DNA of 64,000 nt from Acidobacteriota bacterium (GCA_029263315.1 JAJCXR010000033.1:1-64000), one strand, 5' to 3'. Positions 25,537-35,755 are shown, numbered from the stretch's first letter. A program made the numbers and translations. The notes: generated from the sequence alone by a model not told the origin.

Positions 25537-26193
25537 ATGTCCACAGCCCCGAAAGATTCCAAGGCCTCGAAAACTTCGAAAGCCCACGGTGACATTGCGT
25601 CCGGAGTCGATTTCTTCAAAGCAAAGAATTACGATGGAGAGCCGACCCACTATGCCGAGAAAGATGCTGTCATCGACGTTCCCATCGAGGACAATGACAA
25701 GTACCTTTCTGCGGATATCGGCACCAATTCGAAGTTATACGCCTGGCAACATTATGACCACTCCGGCAACCATCGCGAATGGCAGACGGATCAACCGGAC
25801 CTCACCGTCATGGGCGGTATTTCCCAATTCATGGTCGCTCCAAACGATACCAATGGTATCTGGGTCAAGTTGACGAACAATACGTCGGAGGAAGGGATCT
25901 TCACCATGTTTATCAACGTTTCGGAGGATATCGGCGAACGCACCGTCGCCTCGAACGTCGAGGATTATTCCTTGGTTGGCGTCATCCCCGACAATGGGCA
26001 GGACCATATCGCCCAAATTGCTGTGCGAGAACCGAACGATGACTATGGAGCGAACGGTTCTTGCTTCTTCAAGAGCATCAACGGAGACATTATTCTGACC
26101 GAGGGGCCGAATTTCCCTCCAAACATGAGCGTCACCGAAGACGATGATCGTTTCAATTTTTCCCTGGACGTGCTTTTGCCCGACGGTGGATAG
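25537..26193 (+). CDS. Protein of unknown function under a sigma-54 promoter
   Basis: 218 residues from ATG 25537 with AAGGAGA upstream. The N-terminus is Lys/Ser/Ala-rich (KDSKASKTSKAHGD) without a signal peptide. The rest is acidic and beta-rich, with segments such as VKLTNNTSEEGIFTMFINVSED and ITLEGP-like turns. Base composition is less GC-rich than the neighbourhood, fitting transfer or a highly expressed gene. I do not recognise the family; inclusion-type or stress proteins are possible. It is the single gene behind a strong-looking -24/-12 element directly after the activator. Confidence 0.78.
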   Translation: MSTAPKDSKASKTSKAHGDIASGVDFFKAKNYDGEPTHYAEKDAVIDVPIEDNDKYLSADIGTNSKLYAWQHYDHSGNHREWQTDQPDLTVMGGISQFMVAPNDTNGIWVKLTNNTSEEGIFTMFINVSEDIGERTVASNVEDYSLVGVIPDNGQDHIAQIAVREPNDDYGANGSCFFKSINGDIILTEGPNFPPNMSVTEDDDRFNFSLDVLLPDGG

Positions 26194-26350
26194 GGGCTGC
26201 CGGCTGAGCAGGCACCAGTAGAAGTTGGTCGCGACCGAGACTCCGGAGCTCTAGTAGGCCTTTGGTCAGCAGAACTAGACGTTGACAAGGCTAGCGTTCG
26301 AGAACGAAGGGGCTCGGCGCGATCGACTATCCGTTATGCGGCGCGGACAG

Positions 26351-28303
26351 CTAAGACCGCTGGTCGGCGATCACTTGGCAACGCTCTTTCATCACCTCCA
26401 CCGCCTCGGCCGTGGAATCGAACCATAGATCTTCGCCAAGCACGTCGATCAAGTTTGCCCGTCGCATCTTGTCGAGCACCCGGGCCTTGGGTTGAGCGAA
26501 GGCGACCAGCACATCAGCTTCGCCGAGGTCGTGGATCAGGTCGTCGAGCAAGTTGAGGGCGCTGCCATCCACCATGTTGCACGACGAAAGGTCGATCACC
26601 AGGCAGAAAGCGCCGGGGTGGTCGTACAGCACCTCGAAGAGGCGTTGGCGTACGTGGCGTGCGTTTGAGAAATCGAGGGCGCCATCGATACGCACCAGCA
26701 ACAACGGTTCCACCTCCGGTGTCTCGACGGACTCGTCGTCCGCCTCGGCGAAGCGCTGGCTGGATTCTTTCCAGCCCTCGATCACCACCTGCGGCCGCGC
26801 CTTTCGCCAGAAACTAAAGACCAGCCCGGTGATGATGCCGACGCACAAACCCCGATCGACACCGAGGGCGAGCACGGCCAGAAAGGTGATCGTCAGGCTG
26901 GCCCCTTCGAAACGATCGATCTTCCAGGTCCGCCGCAATTGCCGTGGTTTGATCATGCCGAGGGCTGCGGTCAAGATGAGCGCCGCCAGCGCCGCCTTGG
27001 GCAGGAGGGCGACCACCGGTGCCGCCAGGAAGGCGAGCCCCACCGCCACTACACCGGCGAGGGCTGCAGCCAAAGGTGTTCCTGCCCCGGCCCCCCGCAG
27101 CACCGAGGACCGACTGACGCTGGCGCCGACGGGAAAGGCTCCGGACACCGCAGCAAGCCCGTTGGCGAGGCCGATTCCCAGCATCTCTTGACGCGGTTCG
27201 ACCCGGTCCTCACGGCCGGAGAGGGACTGACCCAAGGCGAGGCCGATGACAAAGGCCACCAGGGCGATGATCAGCGCCGCGGGCAGCATCATGCGCCACA
27301 GCTCGAGCTCCAGGGGCGGCACGCCGAAGGGGGGGAGGGTGATATCGACCTGGCCGACCAGTGCCACGCCGCGGGCCCCGAGGTCGAGGGCAGCCACCGC
27401 GCCACAGGTGATGGCGAGCACCAGCAGCGGTGTCGTGCGGCCCACCATGTCGGCGGCATCGTCCGAGGCGCCCAGGGAGCTTGCCAAGGGGGGCAGAAGC
27501 CGACCCCCGAGGACGAGCAGGATGAGGCAGCTGAGGCCGAGCACCATGGTGGGGGGGTGCAACGCGTCGAGCCCGGCGAAGGCGGCCTGGAGTCGGCCGA
27601 AGAATCCCGAGGCGGCGGAACCATCAAGACCGAGAAAAGGTTTCAGCTGGCTCGAGGCGATGAGCAGTGCCGCGGCGGTGGCGAAGCCGTCGAGCACGGG
27701 ACGGCTTAACAAGTCCGCCAATCGTGACAAACCGACGACCCCACCGACCAGCAACGCCGCCCCGGCGATGGCGGCGATCACCTGGGCGGCTGCCAGCGGA
27801 TCGTAGCCGGCCTCGACGGCTTGGGTCAGCGCCTCGCCGGTGAGCAGCGACACAAGGGCCACCGGACCGATCGACAGGAACCGTGCACTGCCCAACAAGG
27901 CGTAACCGAGGGTGGGGATCAGCGCCGCATAGAAACCGACTTCGGGCGGCAGCCCGGCGAGCTGGGCGTAAGCCATGGCCTGGGGCAGGAGCAGCAGCGC
28001 CACCAGGGAACCCGCCAGGCCATCGGCGGCGGCCTTCTTGGGCCCGTAGCCACGACCCCAATCGAGAAACGGTAAATAGTCGGAGGCGCGACGTTCTCCA
28101 GCCTCACTCTCGAGCTGCGAAAGCGACTCGGCTCGTTGCTCGACATCGAGCTGCTGGACGGCCGAAGGGTCCTGGACACCCGCTCGTAACCCGTCAAGCT
28201 TCGGCGTCTTGCTGCTCTTGCCGCCGGTGTCGTCAGAGACCTTATCGGCATGGGTATCGCTGTGGCCGACAGATGTATCTTTGGGGGGAGATTCGGATGT
28301 CAT
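26351..28303 (-). CDS. SulP-family anion transporter with STAS domain
   Basis: 650 residues. After a polar N-terminal tail of about 80 residues come 10 to 12 membrane helices with the SulP opening LPFLDWGRGYGPKKAAADGLAG and the signature-like LPQAMAYAQLAGLPPEVGFYAALIPTLGYALLGSAR. The C-terminal STAS domain (about 530-640) has the FCLVIDLSSCNMVDGSALNLLDDL core. SulP proteins move sulfate, bicarbonate or related anions across the inner membrane; substrate cannot be chosen from sequence. Single gene, no sulfate assimilation genes nearby. Confidence 0.95.
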   Translation of the reverse strand: MTSESPPKDTSVGHSDTHADKVSDDTGGKSSKTPKLDGLRAGVQDPSAVQQLDVEQRAESLSQLESEAGERRASDYLPFLDWGRGYGPKKAAADGLAGSLVALLLLPQAMAYAQLAGLPPEVGFYAALIPTLGYALLGSARFLSIGPVALVSLLTGEALTQAVEAGYDPLAAAQVIAAIAGAALLVGGVVGLSRLADLLSRPVLDGFATAAALLIASSQLKPFLGLDGSAASGFFGRLQAAFAGLDALHPPTMVLGLSCLILLVLGGRLLPPLASSLGASDDAADMVGRTTPLLVLAITCGAVAALDLGARGVALVGQVDITLPPFGVPPLELELWRMMLPAALIIALVAFVIGLALGQSLSGREDRVEPRQEMLGIGLANGLAAVSGAFPVGASVSRSSVLRGAGAGTPLAAALAGVVAVGLAFLAAPVVALLPKAALAALILTAALGMIKPRQLRRTWKIDRFEGASLTITFLAVLALGVDRGLCVGIITGLVFSFWRKARPQVVIEGWKESSQRFAEADDESVETPEVEPLLLVRIDGALDFSNARHVRQRLFEVLYDHPGAFCLVIDLSSCNMVDGSALNLLDDLIHDLGEADVLVAFAQPKARVLDKMRRANLIDVLGEDLWFDSTAEAVEVMKERCQVIADQRS

Positions 28304-28584
28304 GGTCAGAGACTATCTTGCGCGCTGAGTGGAGTCGAGGAGACGACAAGCCGAAACCGGCCACCCCTGACCGGTAACGCCCATTCGATGCCCGTATTCG
28401 CCCAAGAGTTTGTACGTTTCTTCGATTTTAGGCCCACAGAACGGCCTGCGGCGTCCATTCTGTAGGTGGCGCGGCTCTTGCTCTAGCCTTGAGCAGACGT
28501 TGGGACCGGGGCCCGATCACTTAGCGGACAGACCGCGGCAAACTCTCACCTCTGCACTGTTGACCCCCATCGGAGGGCACATCT

Positions 28585-31500
28585 ATGGCAAACACACTGA
28601 ATACATCTTTCTTCTATCTCTGTTCGGCTTTGCTGCTTTTCCTGGCCTCCGGGCTGCAAGCTCAGGATCGCGGCTATAGCGGGCGGCCCTGTGGTTTCGA
28701 CCTCGACCAGGACGGCATCGTCGGTGAGGTCTCCGACTGCTACACCGTCTGTAATGGCAGCGGCACCCCCGGTGCCGACGAGATCTACGTCTCCTGCGCC
28801 TATGACACGATCTTTGCGGCCGGTGCTGACACGGCCGACGATCCGAACACGCCCCAGGACGAGTCCTGTGGCTCGCCCACGTCGCCGTGTTTGACCCTCG
28901 ACTTTGCCTTTTCCACCATCGCCGATGGCCCGACCAACGGCCAAGACATCGTCTGTTTCCGCAACACCTGCCGCGAGGAAAATCTGTCACCCCAGCACAG
29001 TGGGGCCAGCGGCACCCATACCCGCCCTGTCGATCCCAACCAGCCCAACAGCGAAGGCACGCCGTGGCAGTATCCGTCGAATCCCGGCATGTTGGTGGGC
29101 TGGGATGTGGACGCCGACGGCATTTACCCGCCCCACGACGACCCGGGGCCCGGTGACGACACTTCCAGCGGCGATTTTCACACCGCCATCCTGGAGCCTC
29201 CGGCCCCTCCCTGCCCGAATGCCCCCAATCAGGAATGCGCCGCCGCCCCAATCCTCAACAAACCCTACGGGCCCCGCTATCACCAGAAGATCAACGAGCG
29301 GACATTCTTTCTGAACAACGAGCTCTCGTACTTGGAATTCGCCCACTTCACGGTGCGCGACTACGGGCGCTACACCCTGACCTACAACTCCGGTCTCTTG
29401 GATCTCAATTACCATCCCAACGGCCATCAACCGCAGAACGACAGCACCCACCTCTATTTCCACGACATCGAGGTGCACGATCTCAACCGGGACAGCAACT
29501 ACAACAGCCGCACCTCGGCGCTCAATACCTTCAACTGGCGCGCCGAGCACGTCAATTTCGACAACATGCTGTTCACCGACAACGGCCATTGGTTCGCCCG
29601 CGGTGGTCTCGACAGCTTGATCTCCCGGGGGCCCTTCGGCTGGAAGAACATCACCCTGACCCTCGACGCCTGCAAACCGCCCTCGGCCCACACCTGCGAT
29701 TGGGCGACCGACAACGCCGATTGCTCCGACGCCAACCCCAGCGGTTTCTGCTGCTCCACCGGCGATGTCTGCCTCGATGCCGCCAACTGCGAGCCCAGCG
29801 GCACGGACATTTGTGAGACGCGCAGCTCCACCACTTTCAAGATTTGGGGCTATTACGACGGCTTGGAGATTCTCGACTCCATTTTTGATGCCAATACCTT
29901 GAACCAAAACAGCCCCACGGATACGGGCAAGGCCCGCGGCATCGACATGGCCCAATGCACCCAAGATTGGACGGTGCGCAACAACGAGCTGATCGACTAC
30001 AACAGCCCGATCGAGGTCAACCCGGTGTCCCACGACAGCTGCGATGGTGAAAAGGACAGCAACGACCTGATCACCACCCTCGAAGCGCGGGAGGTCACCA
30101 ATGTGGTGATCGACCGCAATCTGATCCGTCATCCGGCGCCCACCGGGGCCCTCGACCACGGCATCGCTCTCAAGAAGGGGGGCACCGAATTTCCGCGCCA
30201 GGTGATCGGCGACGTCACCATCAGCAACAATATGATCACCAGCGACGTCGGTCTCGAACGCTGCATCACCATCGAGGCGAGCCATGGCTGGAATGGCAGC
30301 GATCCCGCCTACCCGGTGGAGGCGGTGCCAGGTACCATCCGACTGCTGGGCAATTCCTGCTACGGACCGATCACCCTCAATGCCGCCGTGCTGATCGGTC
30401 ACCACCAGGGCAACAACCAAGCCACGACGCAGAACGATTTTGTGGTGCGCAACAACATCGTCGGCGGCATCACCAGCGGCGTTGCCAATCTGGCCACCAC
30501 CTATGCTCCCAGCAATTTCGACATCGGCACCAATGTGTGGGATGCCGATGGGGGCTACCGCTGGAACGAGGGCACCAACATCCAGCTCAATTTTGCAGAC
30601 TGGCAGACCCAGAGCGGCGACAGCGGCTCGAGCGAGTGCTCGCCGACGTTGCTGTTCACCGATGGCAACTACACCAACGGTGACCCGCGGCCGCTGAACG
30701 GCGACCTGCACCTGCATCCGGCGGATACCTGCGCCCAAAACCAGGGCAGCTATCTCTCCGCTTACGCCCATGCCGACGTCGACTTCGACGGTGATGACCG
30801 GCCCACCGGGAGCGGCTTCGAGATCGGTGCCGACGAGGTGGCGCCACGGCCCCTCACCCAGCCGCCATTGCGTTACTCCGGAGCCCCCACCGGTCTGCTG
30901 GATTACGGTACAACCGCGGCTAATCTCACCGTGCTCACCGACCAAGATACCCGCTGCGACGTGGCCACGAGCCCCGGTATCGTCTACGGCGATGCAGCCC
31001 GCACGGATATGGATACCGACAATGGTTTGTCGTTCGACACCAGCCACACTCTGGCCCTCTCTGGCCTGGTGGGGGATACCTCCTACAGCTACCATGTGCG
31101 CTGTGAAAATTCCAACGGCGTGATCAACGGCGACGATTACGAAATTACCTTCACCGTCGCCGGGTTGTCGACGGATCTGGTGGCCCACTGGACCTTCGAC
31201 GAAACCTCCGGCTGTGTGGCCGCCGATTCGAGCAACGGCCATGACGGTAGCCTGAAGCCCGACTGTGCCATGGGTTCCGCACCGCAGTGGGCCCAAGGCA
31301 TCGTCGACGGCGGCCTCGATTTCGACGGCGGCAGCGACTACGTGGAAGTGGCCGACGATCCTGCCCTGGCCTTCACCGGCTCGTTCACCGCCACCGCCTG
31401 GATCCGCCCCGAGACCTTCGGAGACAATGATTACGGACGCATCGTCGCCAAGCAGCAATACGTCGGCGGTTTTGGCCCCGGCTGGAGTGTGTATCTGGTC

Positions 31501-33582
31501 AACAACGGCACCAACCCCACCGGTGATCGGTCCTTCTGCGTCAACATCGACACCGGCTTCAGCGAGTGCGCTGCCGACCTATCCATCGACCTCGACACCT
31601 GGCAGCACATCGCCGTGGTCTTCGACGATGTCAATGACAAGGTCCTCTTTTACGTCAACGGTGAGGACAAGGGTGTGCTCACCGCCACCCAGGCGCTAAG
31701 GGCCAGCACCGTGCCCCTGCGCATCGGGGATCGCGACGACCTGGCGCGCAGCTTCAATGGGCAGATCGATGATCTGCGTCTCTATGGCCGGGTTCTCTCC
31801 GAGCCAGAGATCGATGACCTGTCCGTCTCCCCAGGTGCGCCGCCGCTGCGTTCCGCTGGCTCGCCGTCGGGTAATCTGCCGGCCCTCACCGGCTCCGTGC
31901 TGGTCGAGCTCGACACCAACGAGGCCGCAACCTGCCGTTGGGCGTCCCAGCAGGGGATCGCCTACGGCTCCATGAGCCCCGACCACACCTTCACTCGCGA
32001 CACGGCGGGCAAGCATCATCAGTTTTCCCTGTCGCTGGTCGACGATCGTCTCTACCGCGCCTACGTCCGTTGCCAGGACGACGGCGGCGATACCAATACC
32101 GACGACTATCTCCTCGAGTTTTTTGTCGGTTTTCATCCTTCGGAGCTCAGTGCTGTCGAGTTTTTTGTCGAGTCACGTCACGGCATCACCGTGGCGACGG
32201 GCGACGATCCGGTCGATTTCGTCAACTACTGTGATCTGGCCATCTTCCCGGACGGATGTGTACGTCGTTGGGAGGATCAGTCGGGTTACACCGGCGGCAG
32301 CATCGTGGGACGGGAGTTTGGTCAAGACGACGCCGAGAAACCCGGTTTGATCCTCGATTGCATCGCCGGGCAGCCCTGCGTGCGCGGTGGTTTCCAGAGC
32401 CAGTCGGCAAACTGGAATCAAGACCTCGGGTTCGAGATCGAGATCCCCGACGCCATCAACGACATCACCGGGCCCCTCAGCTTCTACATGCTGACCCGTC
32501 CGGTGGTGCAGACGAGCACCTATGCCTACATGGGCTCGGGGGACACCCACCTGGAACACAATGTGGCCGACGACTCGTTGAAACTGCGCCTTGGCGGCGG
32601 TTCGACGACCACCATCACCAGCGCCAATGCCATCACCAACGGGGTGTTCCAGCTGGTGGAGATCCACCGCGACGCTTCGAATCTGATCACCGCCTTGGTC
32701 AACGGCGTCGACGTCACCGCCGGCACACCCGTCCTGGCCGGAGGTTTCGACTTCCGCTTCCTCTTCTCCAAGGCCCGCAACGACTTCATGGTGGGCGACA
32801 TGGCCGCCGTGCTGTTGAACGACGGTGCCTTGAGCGCCGGGCAGAAGGATCAAGTGCGGCAGTACTTCCACGCCGTCTATGGGGTATTACCCTTCACCGT
32901 GACGCCGGTGGCGCGCTTCGCCTTCGACGAGCAAAGCGGTTGTTCCACCGGTGACGACGGGGCGTCCTACACCGGCAGCCTCGGACCCACCTGCGGCACC
33001 GGACCCACCTGGCAAAGCGGCGTCGACGGCACCGCCCTCGACGACACCGCCCTGGACTATGACGGCGCCAACGACTACGTCTCCGTGCCCCACAACACGT
33101 CCCTCGACATGTCGGGTTCCTTCACCGTGTCGGCCTGGATTGCGCCGCAGGGTTTCGGCCAGAACAGCTACGGGCGCATCGCCTCGAAGCAACAATACGT
33201 CGGCAGCTTCGGCTCCGGTTACGACGTCTACCTCGGCAACCAGCCGAGCGGTTTGCCGGCCAGCACCCAAACCCTCTGCGCCAACATCGGCAGCGGCGAC
33301 TCCGGTTGCGGTGACAACTACGCCGTGACCCTCGGCACCTGGCAGCACGCGGCGGTGGTCTACGACGCCACAGGTGGGGCAGTGAGCTTCTACATCGATG
33401 GTTTCGAGGTCGGCGGCTTCACCGCCGCCGGGTCCCTGGGATCGAGCGCCGTGCCGTTGACGATCGGTAACCGAGAGAGCCTGAACCGCACGTTCAAGGG
33501 CACCATCGATGATCTGCGGCTGTTTGATCAAGCGCTGACCGCCGATGAGATCTACGACCTTTTCATGGCGTCAAGACCGTGA
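28585..33582 (+). CDS. Large secreted protein with beta-helix and LamG-like domains
   Basis: 1665 residues from ATG 28585 (GGAGGGC upstream). Signal peptide MANTLNTSFFYLCSALLLFL...LQAQ. Residues about 230-740 form a right-handed beta-helix with recurring N-x-x-I/V rungs (VVIDRNLIRHPAP, VTISNNMITSD, FVVRNNIVGG). A Fn3-like segment lies near 765-860. LamG/concanavalin A-like sandwiches are at about 865-1075 and 1440-1660, with a third LamG-like, more divergent domain at about 1185-1430. The two outer LamG domains share long blocks (YVEVADDPAL / YVSVPHNTSL, KQQYVG-FG-G), pointing to internal duplication. Likely a surface or secreted polysaccharide-binding protein. It is followed after 6 bp by a MITE-like element. 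Confidence 0.88.
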   Translation: MANTLNTSFFYLCSALLLFLASGLQAQDRGYSGRPCGFDLDQDGIVGEVSDCYTVCNGSGTPGADEIYVSCAYDTIFAAGADTADDPNTPQDESCGSPTSPCLTLDFAFSTIADGPTNGQDIVCFRNTCREENLSPQHSGASGTHTRPVDPNQPNSEGTPWQYPSNPGMLVGWDVDADGIYPPHDDPGPGDDTSSGDFHTAILEPPAPPCPNAPNQECAAAPILNKPYGPRYHQKINERTFFLNNELSYLEFAHFTVRDYGRYTLTYNSGLLDLNYHPNGHQPQNDSTHLYFHDIEVHDLNRDSNYNSRTSALNTFNWRAEHVNFDNMLFTDNGHWFARGGLDSLISRGPFGWKNITLTLDACKPPSAHTCDWATDNADCSDANPSGFCCSTGDVCLDAANCEPSGTDICETRSSTTFKIWGYYDGLEILDSIFDANTLNQNSPTDTGKARGIDMAQCTQDWTVRNNELIDYNSPIEVNPVSHDSCDGEKDSNDLITTLEAREVTNVVIDRNLIRHPAPTGALDHGIALKKGGTEFPRQVIGDVTISNNMITSDVGLERCITIEASHGWNGSDPAYPVEAVPGTIRLLGNSCYGPITLNAAVLIGHHQGNNQATTQNDFVVRNNIVGGITSGVANLATTYAPSNFDIGTNVWDADGGYRWNEGTNIQLNFADWQTQSGDSGSSECSPTLLFTDGNYTNGDPRPLNGDLHLHPADTCAQNQGSYLSAYAHADVDFDGDDRPTGSGFEIGADEVAPRPLTQPPLRYSGAPTGLLDYGTTAANLTVLTDQDTRCDVATSPGIVYGDAARTDMDTDNGLSFDTSHTLALSGLVGDTSYSYHVRCENSNGVINGDDYEITFTVAGLSTDLVAHWTFDETSGCVAADSSNGHDGSLKPDCAMGSAPQWAQGIVDGGLDFDGGSDYVEVADDPALAFTGSFTATAWIRPETFGDNDYGRIVAKQQYVGGFGPGWSVYLVNNGTNPTGDRSFCVNIDTGFSECAADLSIDLDTWQHIAVVFDDVNDKVLFYVNGEDKGVLTATQALRASTVPLRIGDRDDLARSFNGQIDDLRLYGRVLSEPEIDDLSVSPGAPPLRSAGSPSGNLPALTGSVLVELDTNEAATCRWASQQGIAYGSMSPDHTFTRDTAGKHHQFSLSLVDDRLYRAYVRCQDDGGDTNTDDYLLEFFVGFHPSELSAVEFFVESRHGITVATGDDPVDFVNYCDLAIFPDGCVRRWEDQSGYTGGSIVGREFGQDDAEKPGLILDCIAGQPCVRGGFQSQSANWNQDLGFEIEIPDAINDITGPLSFYMLTRPVVQTSTYAYMGSGDTHLEHNVADDSLKLRLGGGSTTTITSANAITNGVFQLVEIHRDASNLITALVNGVDVTAGTPVLAGGFDFRFLFSKARNDFMVGDMAAVLLNDGALSAGQKDQVRQYFHAVYGVLPFTVTPVARFAFDEQSGCSTGDDGASYTGSLGPTCGTGPTWQSGVDGTALDDTALDYDGANDYVSVPHNTSLDMSGSFTVSAWIAPQGFGQNSYGRIASKQQYVGSFGSGYDVYLGNQPSGLPASTQTLCANIGSGDSGCGDNYAVTLGTWQHAAVVYDATGGAVSFYIDGFEVGGFTAAGSLGSSAVPLTIGNRESLNRTFKGTIDDLRLFDQALTADEIYDLFMASRP

Positions 33583-33588
33583 ATCCTG

Positions 33589-33747
33589 AATACACCTTTC
33601 CGGAAATACGGTGACGTATCGAGAGCACCGAGGCGCCGCGTCCGCAAGGCTTGCGAGCGAGGTGGGGCTCTGTTGCAGCGAGCGTAACGCCGCGGACGTG
33701 GATGCATCGGCGCTCGAATACCAGCGTATTTTTGAAAAGGTGTACTA
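33589..33747 (+). mobile_element. MITE-like non-coding repeat, copy 2
   Basis: About 155 bp from TACACCTT (33591) to GGTGTA (33744), nearly identical to 11779-11943 and in the same orientation; copy 1 carries a few extra bases in the centre. Both ends are flanked by different sequence, as expected of an inserted element. It starts 6 bp past the stop of the LamG protein gene. Short open frames across it are repeat artefacts. Confidence 0.72.
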
Positions 33748-33780
33748 AGTTTGCCATGGCGGGCCACCGCTAGGCGATGT

Positions 33781-33823
33781 GAGCCCCGGGGCCGCGGAAG
33801 TAAATGCCCGCTTCCCGGGGCTC
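33781..33823. repeat. Inverted repeat upstream of the BNR lipoprotein
   Basis: GAGCCCCGGG (33781) and CCCGGGGCTC (ending 33823) pair perfectly over 10 bases around a 23-base interior. It lies between the MITE-like element and the lipoprotein start, with no T-run. It could be an operator or a transcript hairpin; role unknown. Confidence 0.45.
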
Positions 33824-33922
33824 TCCTAGATGACCCCGGGACGACGCCGTGGCCGTGTCAAGCTGCGGCGCTGGTTCGCCCTGGTCTTGGAGGTCCCACC
33901 GAGGTGCTACCATGGCGGGATC

Positions 33923-35542
33923 ATGCAACATCATCATCTTGGAAGATCGCATCTTGCTTTGTTGTTTGGCCTGGCGTTGATGACCGCAGGTTGCAGCCTC
34001 CACACTGCATCCCATTCCCACACCGACCCATTGCCAGACGAGCCCCAGCCCGTTGGGCTCATCGGCATCGTCGGGGACGGCATCTCGCCTCCTGCGGCAG
34101 CTTCCTGGACGGCCCCCGACGGGACGACCGTTGTCGAAGGCACACGGGGCGACCTGGGCTATGTCTTGCCCTTGGATATCCGTAGACCCCAAGACCACCG
34201 TCCGGCAGGTGATCGGCCCAGCGCCGTGCGCACCGACATGCTGCGGGCCCTGGCGAATGACAAGGGGAGGTTGTCGACGGACCTCGGCGAAAATCGTTTA
34301 GCCGAGATCCGTTTGGCCGAGGTCCGTTTGGCCGAGGTCCGTTTGGGGCCTGACGATGGGCATACGGAGAACGAAACCTCCATCGACGCCTTCGGATCGA
34401 CGGTGGTCGCCGGCTGGAACCAATTCACCGACGGCGGCTTGTTGCAAGGGGTGGGGCGTTCCATCGACGGCGGGCTCACCTGGACATCGGCCCTCTTCGG
34501 TGGTCACAGCGTGATGAGTGATCCGATGGTGGCCTCCGGCGGTGGCGATCGGTGGTATTTCGGCTACATCGCCAGCCAGGGTGCGACCGGCGGCGACATC
34601 GATGTCTTCGTCCGCCGCTCCGACGACAACGCAGCGACCTGGCAAGATGAAGTATTGGTCACCCTCAACAATACCTTCGACGACAAACCCTACATGGCGG
34701 CCCGCGGCGACGAGGTGCTTGTGGCCTACGCCGATTTTTCGTTCAGCCCGGCCAAGATCCGCGCCGTGCGCTCCCTCGACGGAGGTTTGACCTTCGGCGC
34801 CGATACGGTGCTGGCAGATCTTTCGACGGGAGGCAACGGTGCCAATCCAGTGATCTCACCGGACGGCACGTATTACGTTTTCTGGCGCGACAGCTTCCAG
34901 CAGTTCTTGTGGATGTCCAAGTCCGAGGACCAAGGCGCAACCTGGACCACCGACAGTGCCATCGCTCCCATGTCGCCCCTGCCGTCGACCCTGCCGCCGG
35001 GCTTTCGCATCGTCAACCTGCCGGTGGCGGCCGCTCATCCCGACGGCACGCTGATCGTCCTGTGGAATGACCAAGCCTTTGGCGACGGCGATATCTTGTC
35101 GGTGCGGTCCGTCGACGGCGGAGGCACATGGAGCGCGCCGCAGCGGGTCAACGACGATGCCAGTGGTCATCCGCAGTTTTTCCCGTGGGTCGATATGGAT
35201 GCCTCCGGCGTCGCCCATGCGGTGTGGTACGACATGCGTCACGACGGTTCCAATATCGATGTCTACTACGCCACATCCGACGACGCCGGGCTCACCTGGA
35301 GCGCCAACCAGCGGATCACCGCGGCGTCGTATACGCCGATCCTGCCTTGGGAGAGCTCGGCAGCGGACTTCATCGGTGACTACAACGGCATCGCCGCCGC
35401 CGGAGGACGGGTTTATCCTTTCTATCAAGATGCCCGTGAAGGCAATCAAGACGTTTGGGTGGCGGTGTTGGAGTCCGGCGTCCTCCACAGCGACGGATTC
35501 GAGAGTGGTGACGTCACCGCTTGGAGCAGCAGCGTCCCTTGA
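33923..35542 (+). CDS. Sialidase-like BNR-repeat lipoprotein
   Basis: 539 residues from ATG 33923; an upstream in-frame start adds 31 non-signal residues. The lipobox LMTAGC anchors the protein. The body is a six-bladed sialidase-type propeller with Asp-box motifs: SIDGGLTW, SDDNAATW, SLDGGLTF, SEDQGATW, SVDGGGTW, SDDAGLTW. The catalytic residues of true sialidases (Arg triad, Tyr-Glu pair) are not evident, so glycoside binding is as likely as hydrolysis. Residues about 155-172 contain a short tandem repeat RLAEIRLAEVRLAEVRL encoded by a 15-base unit. The C-terminus DGFESGDVTAWSSS is a tail seen at the end of many secreted proteins of this kind of bacterium. Role: outer-membrane or surface. 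Confidence 0.88.
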   Translation: MQHHHLGRSHLALLFGLALMTAGCSLHTASHSHTDPLPDEPQPVGLIGIVGDGISPPAAASWTAPDGTTVVEGTRGDLGYVLPLDIRRPQDHRPAGDRPSAVRTDMLRALANDKGRLSTDLGENRLAEIRLAEVRLAEVRLGPDDGHTENETSIDAFGSTVVAGWNQFTDGGLLQGVGRSIDGGLTWTSALFGGHSVMSDPMVASGGGDRWYFGYIASQGATGGDIDVFVRRSDDNAATWQDEVLVTLNNTFDDKPYMAARGDEVLVAYADFSFSPAKIRAVRSLDGGLTFGADTVLADLSTGGNGANPVISPDGTYYVFWRDSFQQFLWMSKSEDQGATWTTDSAIAPMSPLPSTLPPGFRIVNLPVAAAHPDGTLIVLWNDQAFGDGDILSVRSVDGGGTWSAPQRVNDDASGHPQFFPWVDMDASGVAHAVWYDMRHDGSNIDVYYATSDDAGLTWSANQRITAASYTPILPWESSAADFIGDYNGIAAAGGRVYPFYQDAREGNQDVWVAVLESGVLHSDGFESGDVTAWSSSVP

Positions 35543-35755
35543 GTCGAATTTTTGATTTGGGTGGGCTGCGGTTTCATCCCGTCCCCATGGCCCTGCGGCT
35601 CAGGCAGCACTCCGTCCGTGCTCGCTCGAAGGGTTTCCCGCTGGCACTGATTTCGGTAAAAGGGGACGGGAGCTACTTTGGCGTTGTGTCGACCTGCGAC
35701 CCCCGTCCGGCAGGGCAAGTAGGGAGCCTCGAGACCAACCGACGGCACCGTCATC

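Noticed and set aside
28987..31458. Minus-strand frame of 823 codons across the LamG/beta-helix gene
   Set aside because: No domain, low-complexity Gly/Val/Ala composition, and it opposes a clear secreted protein with signal peptide.
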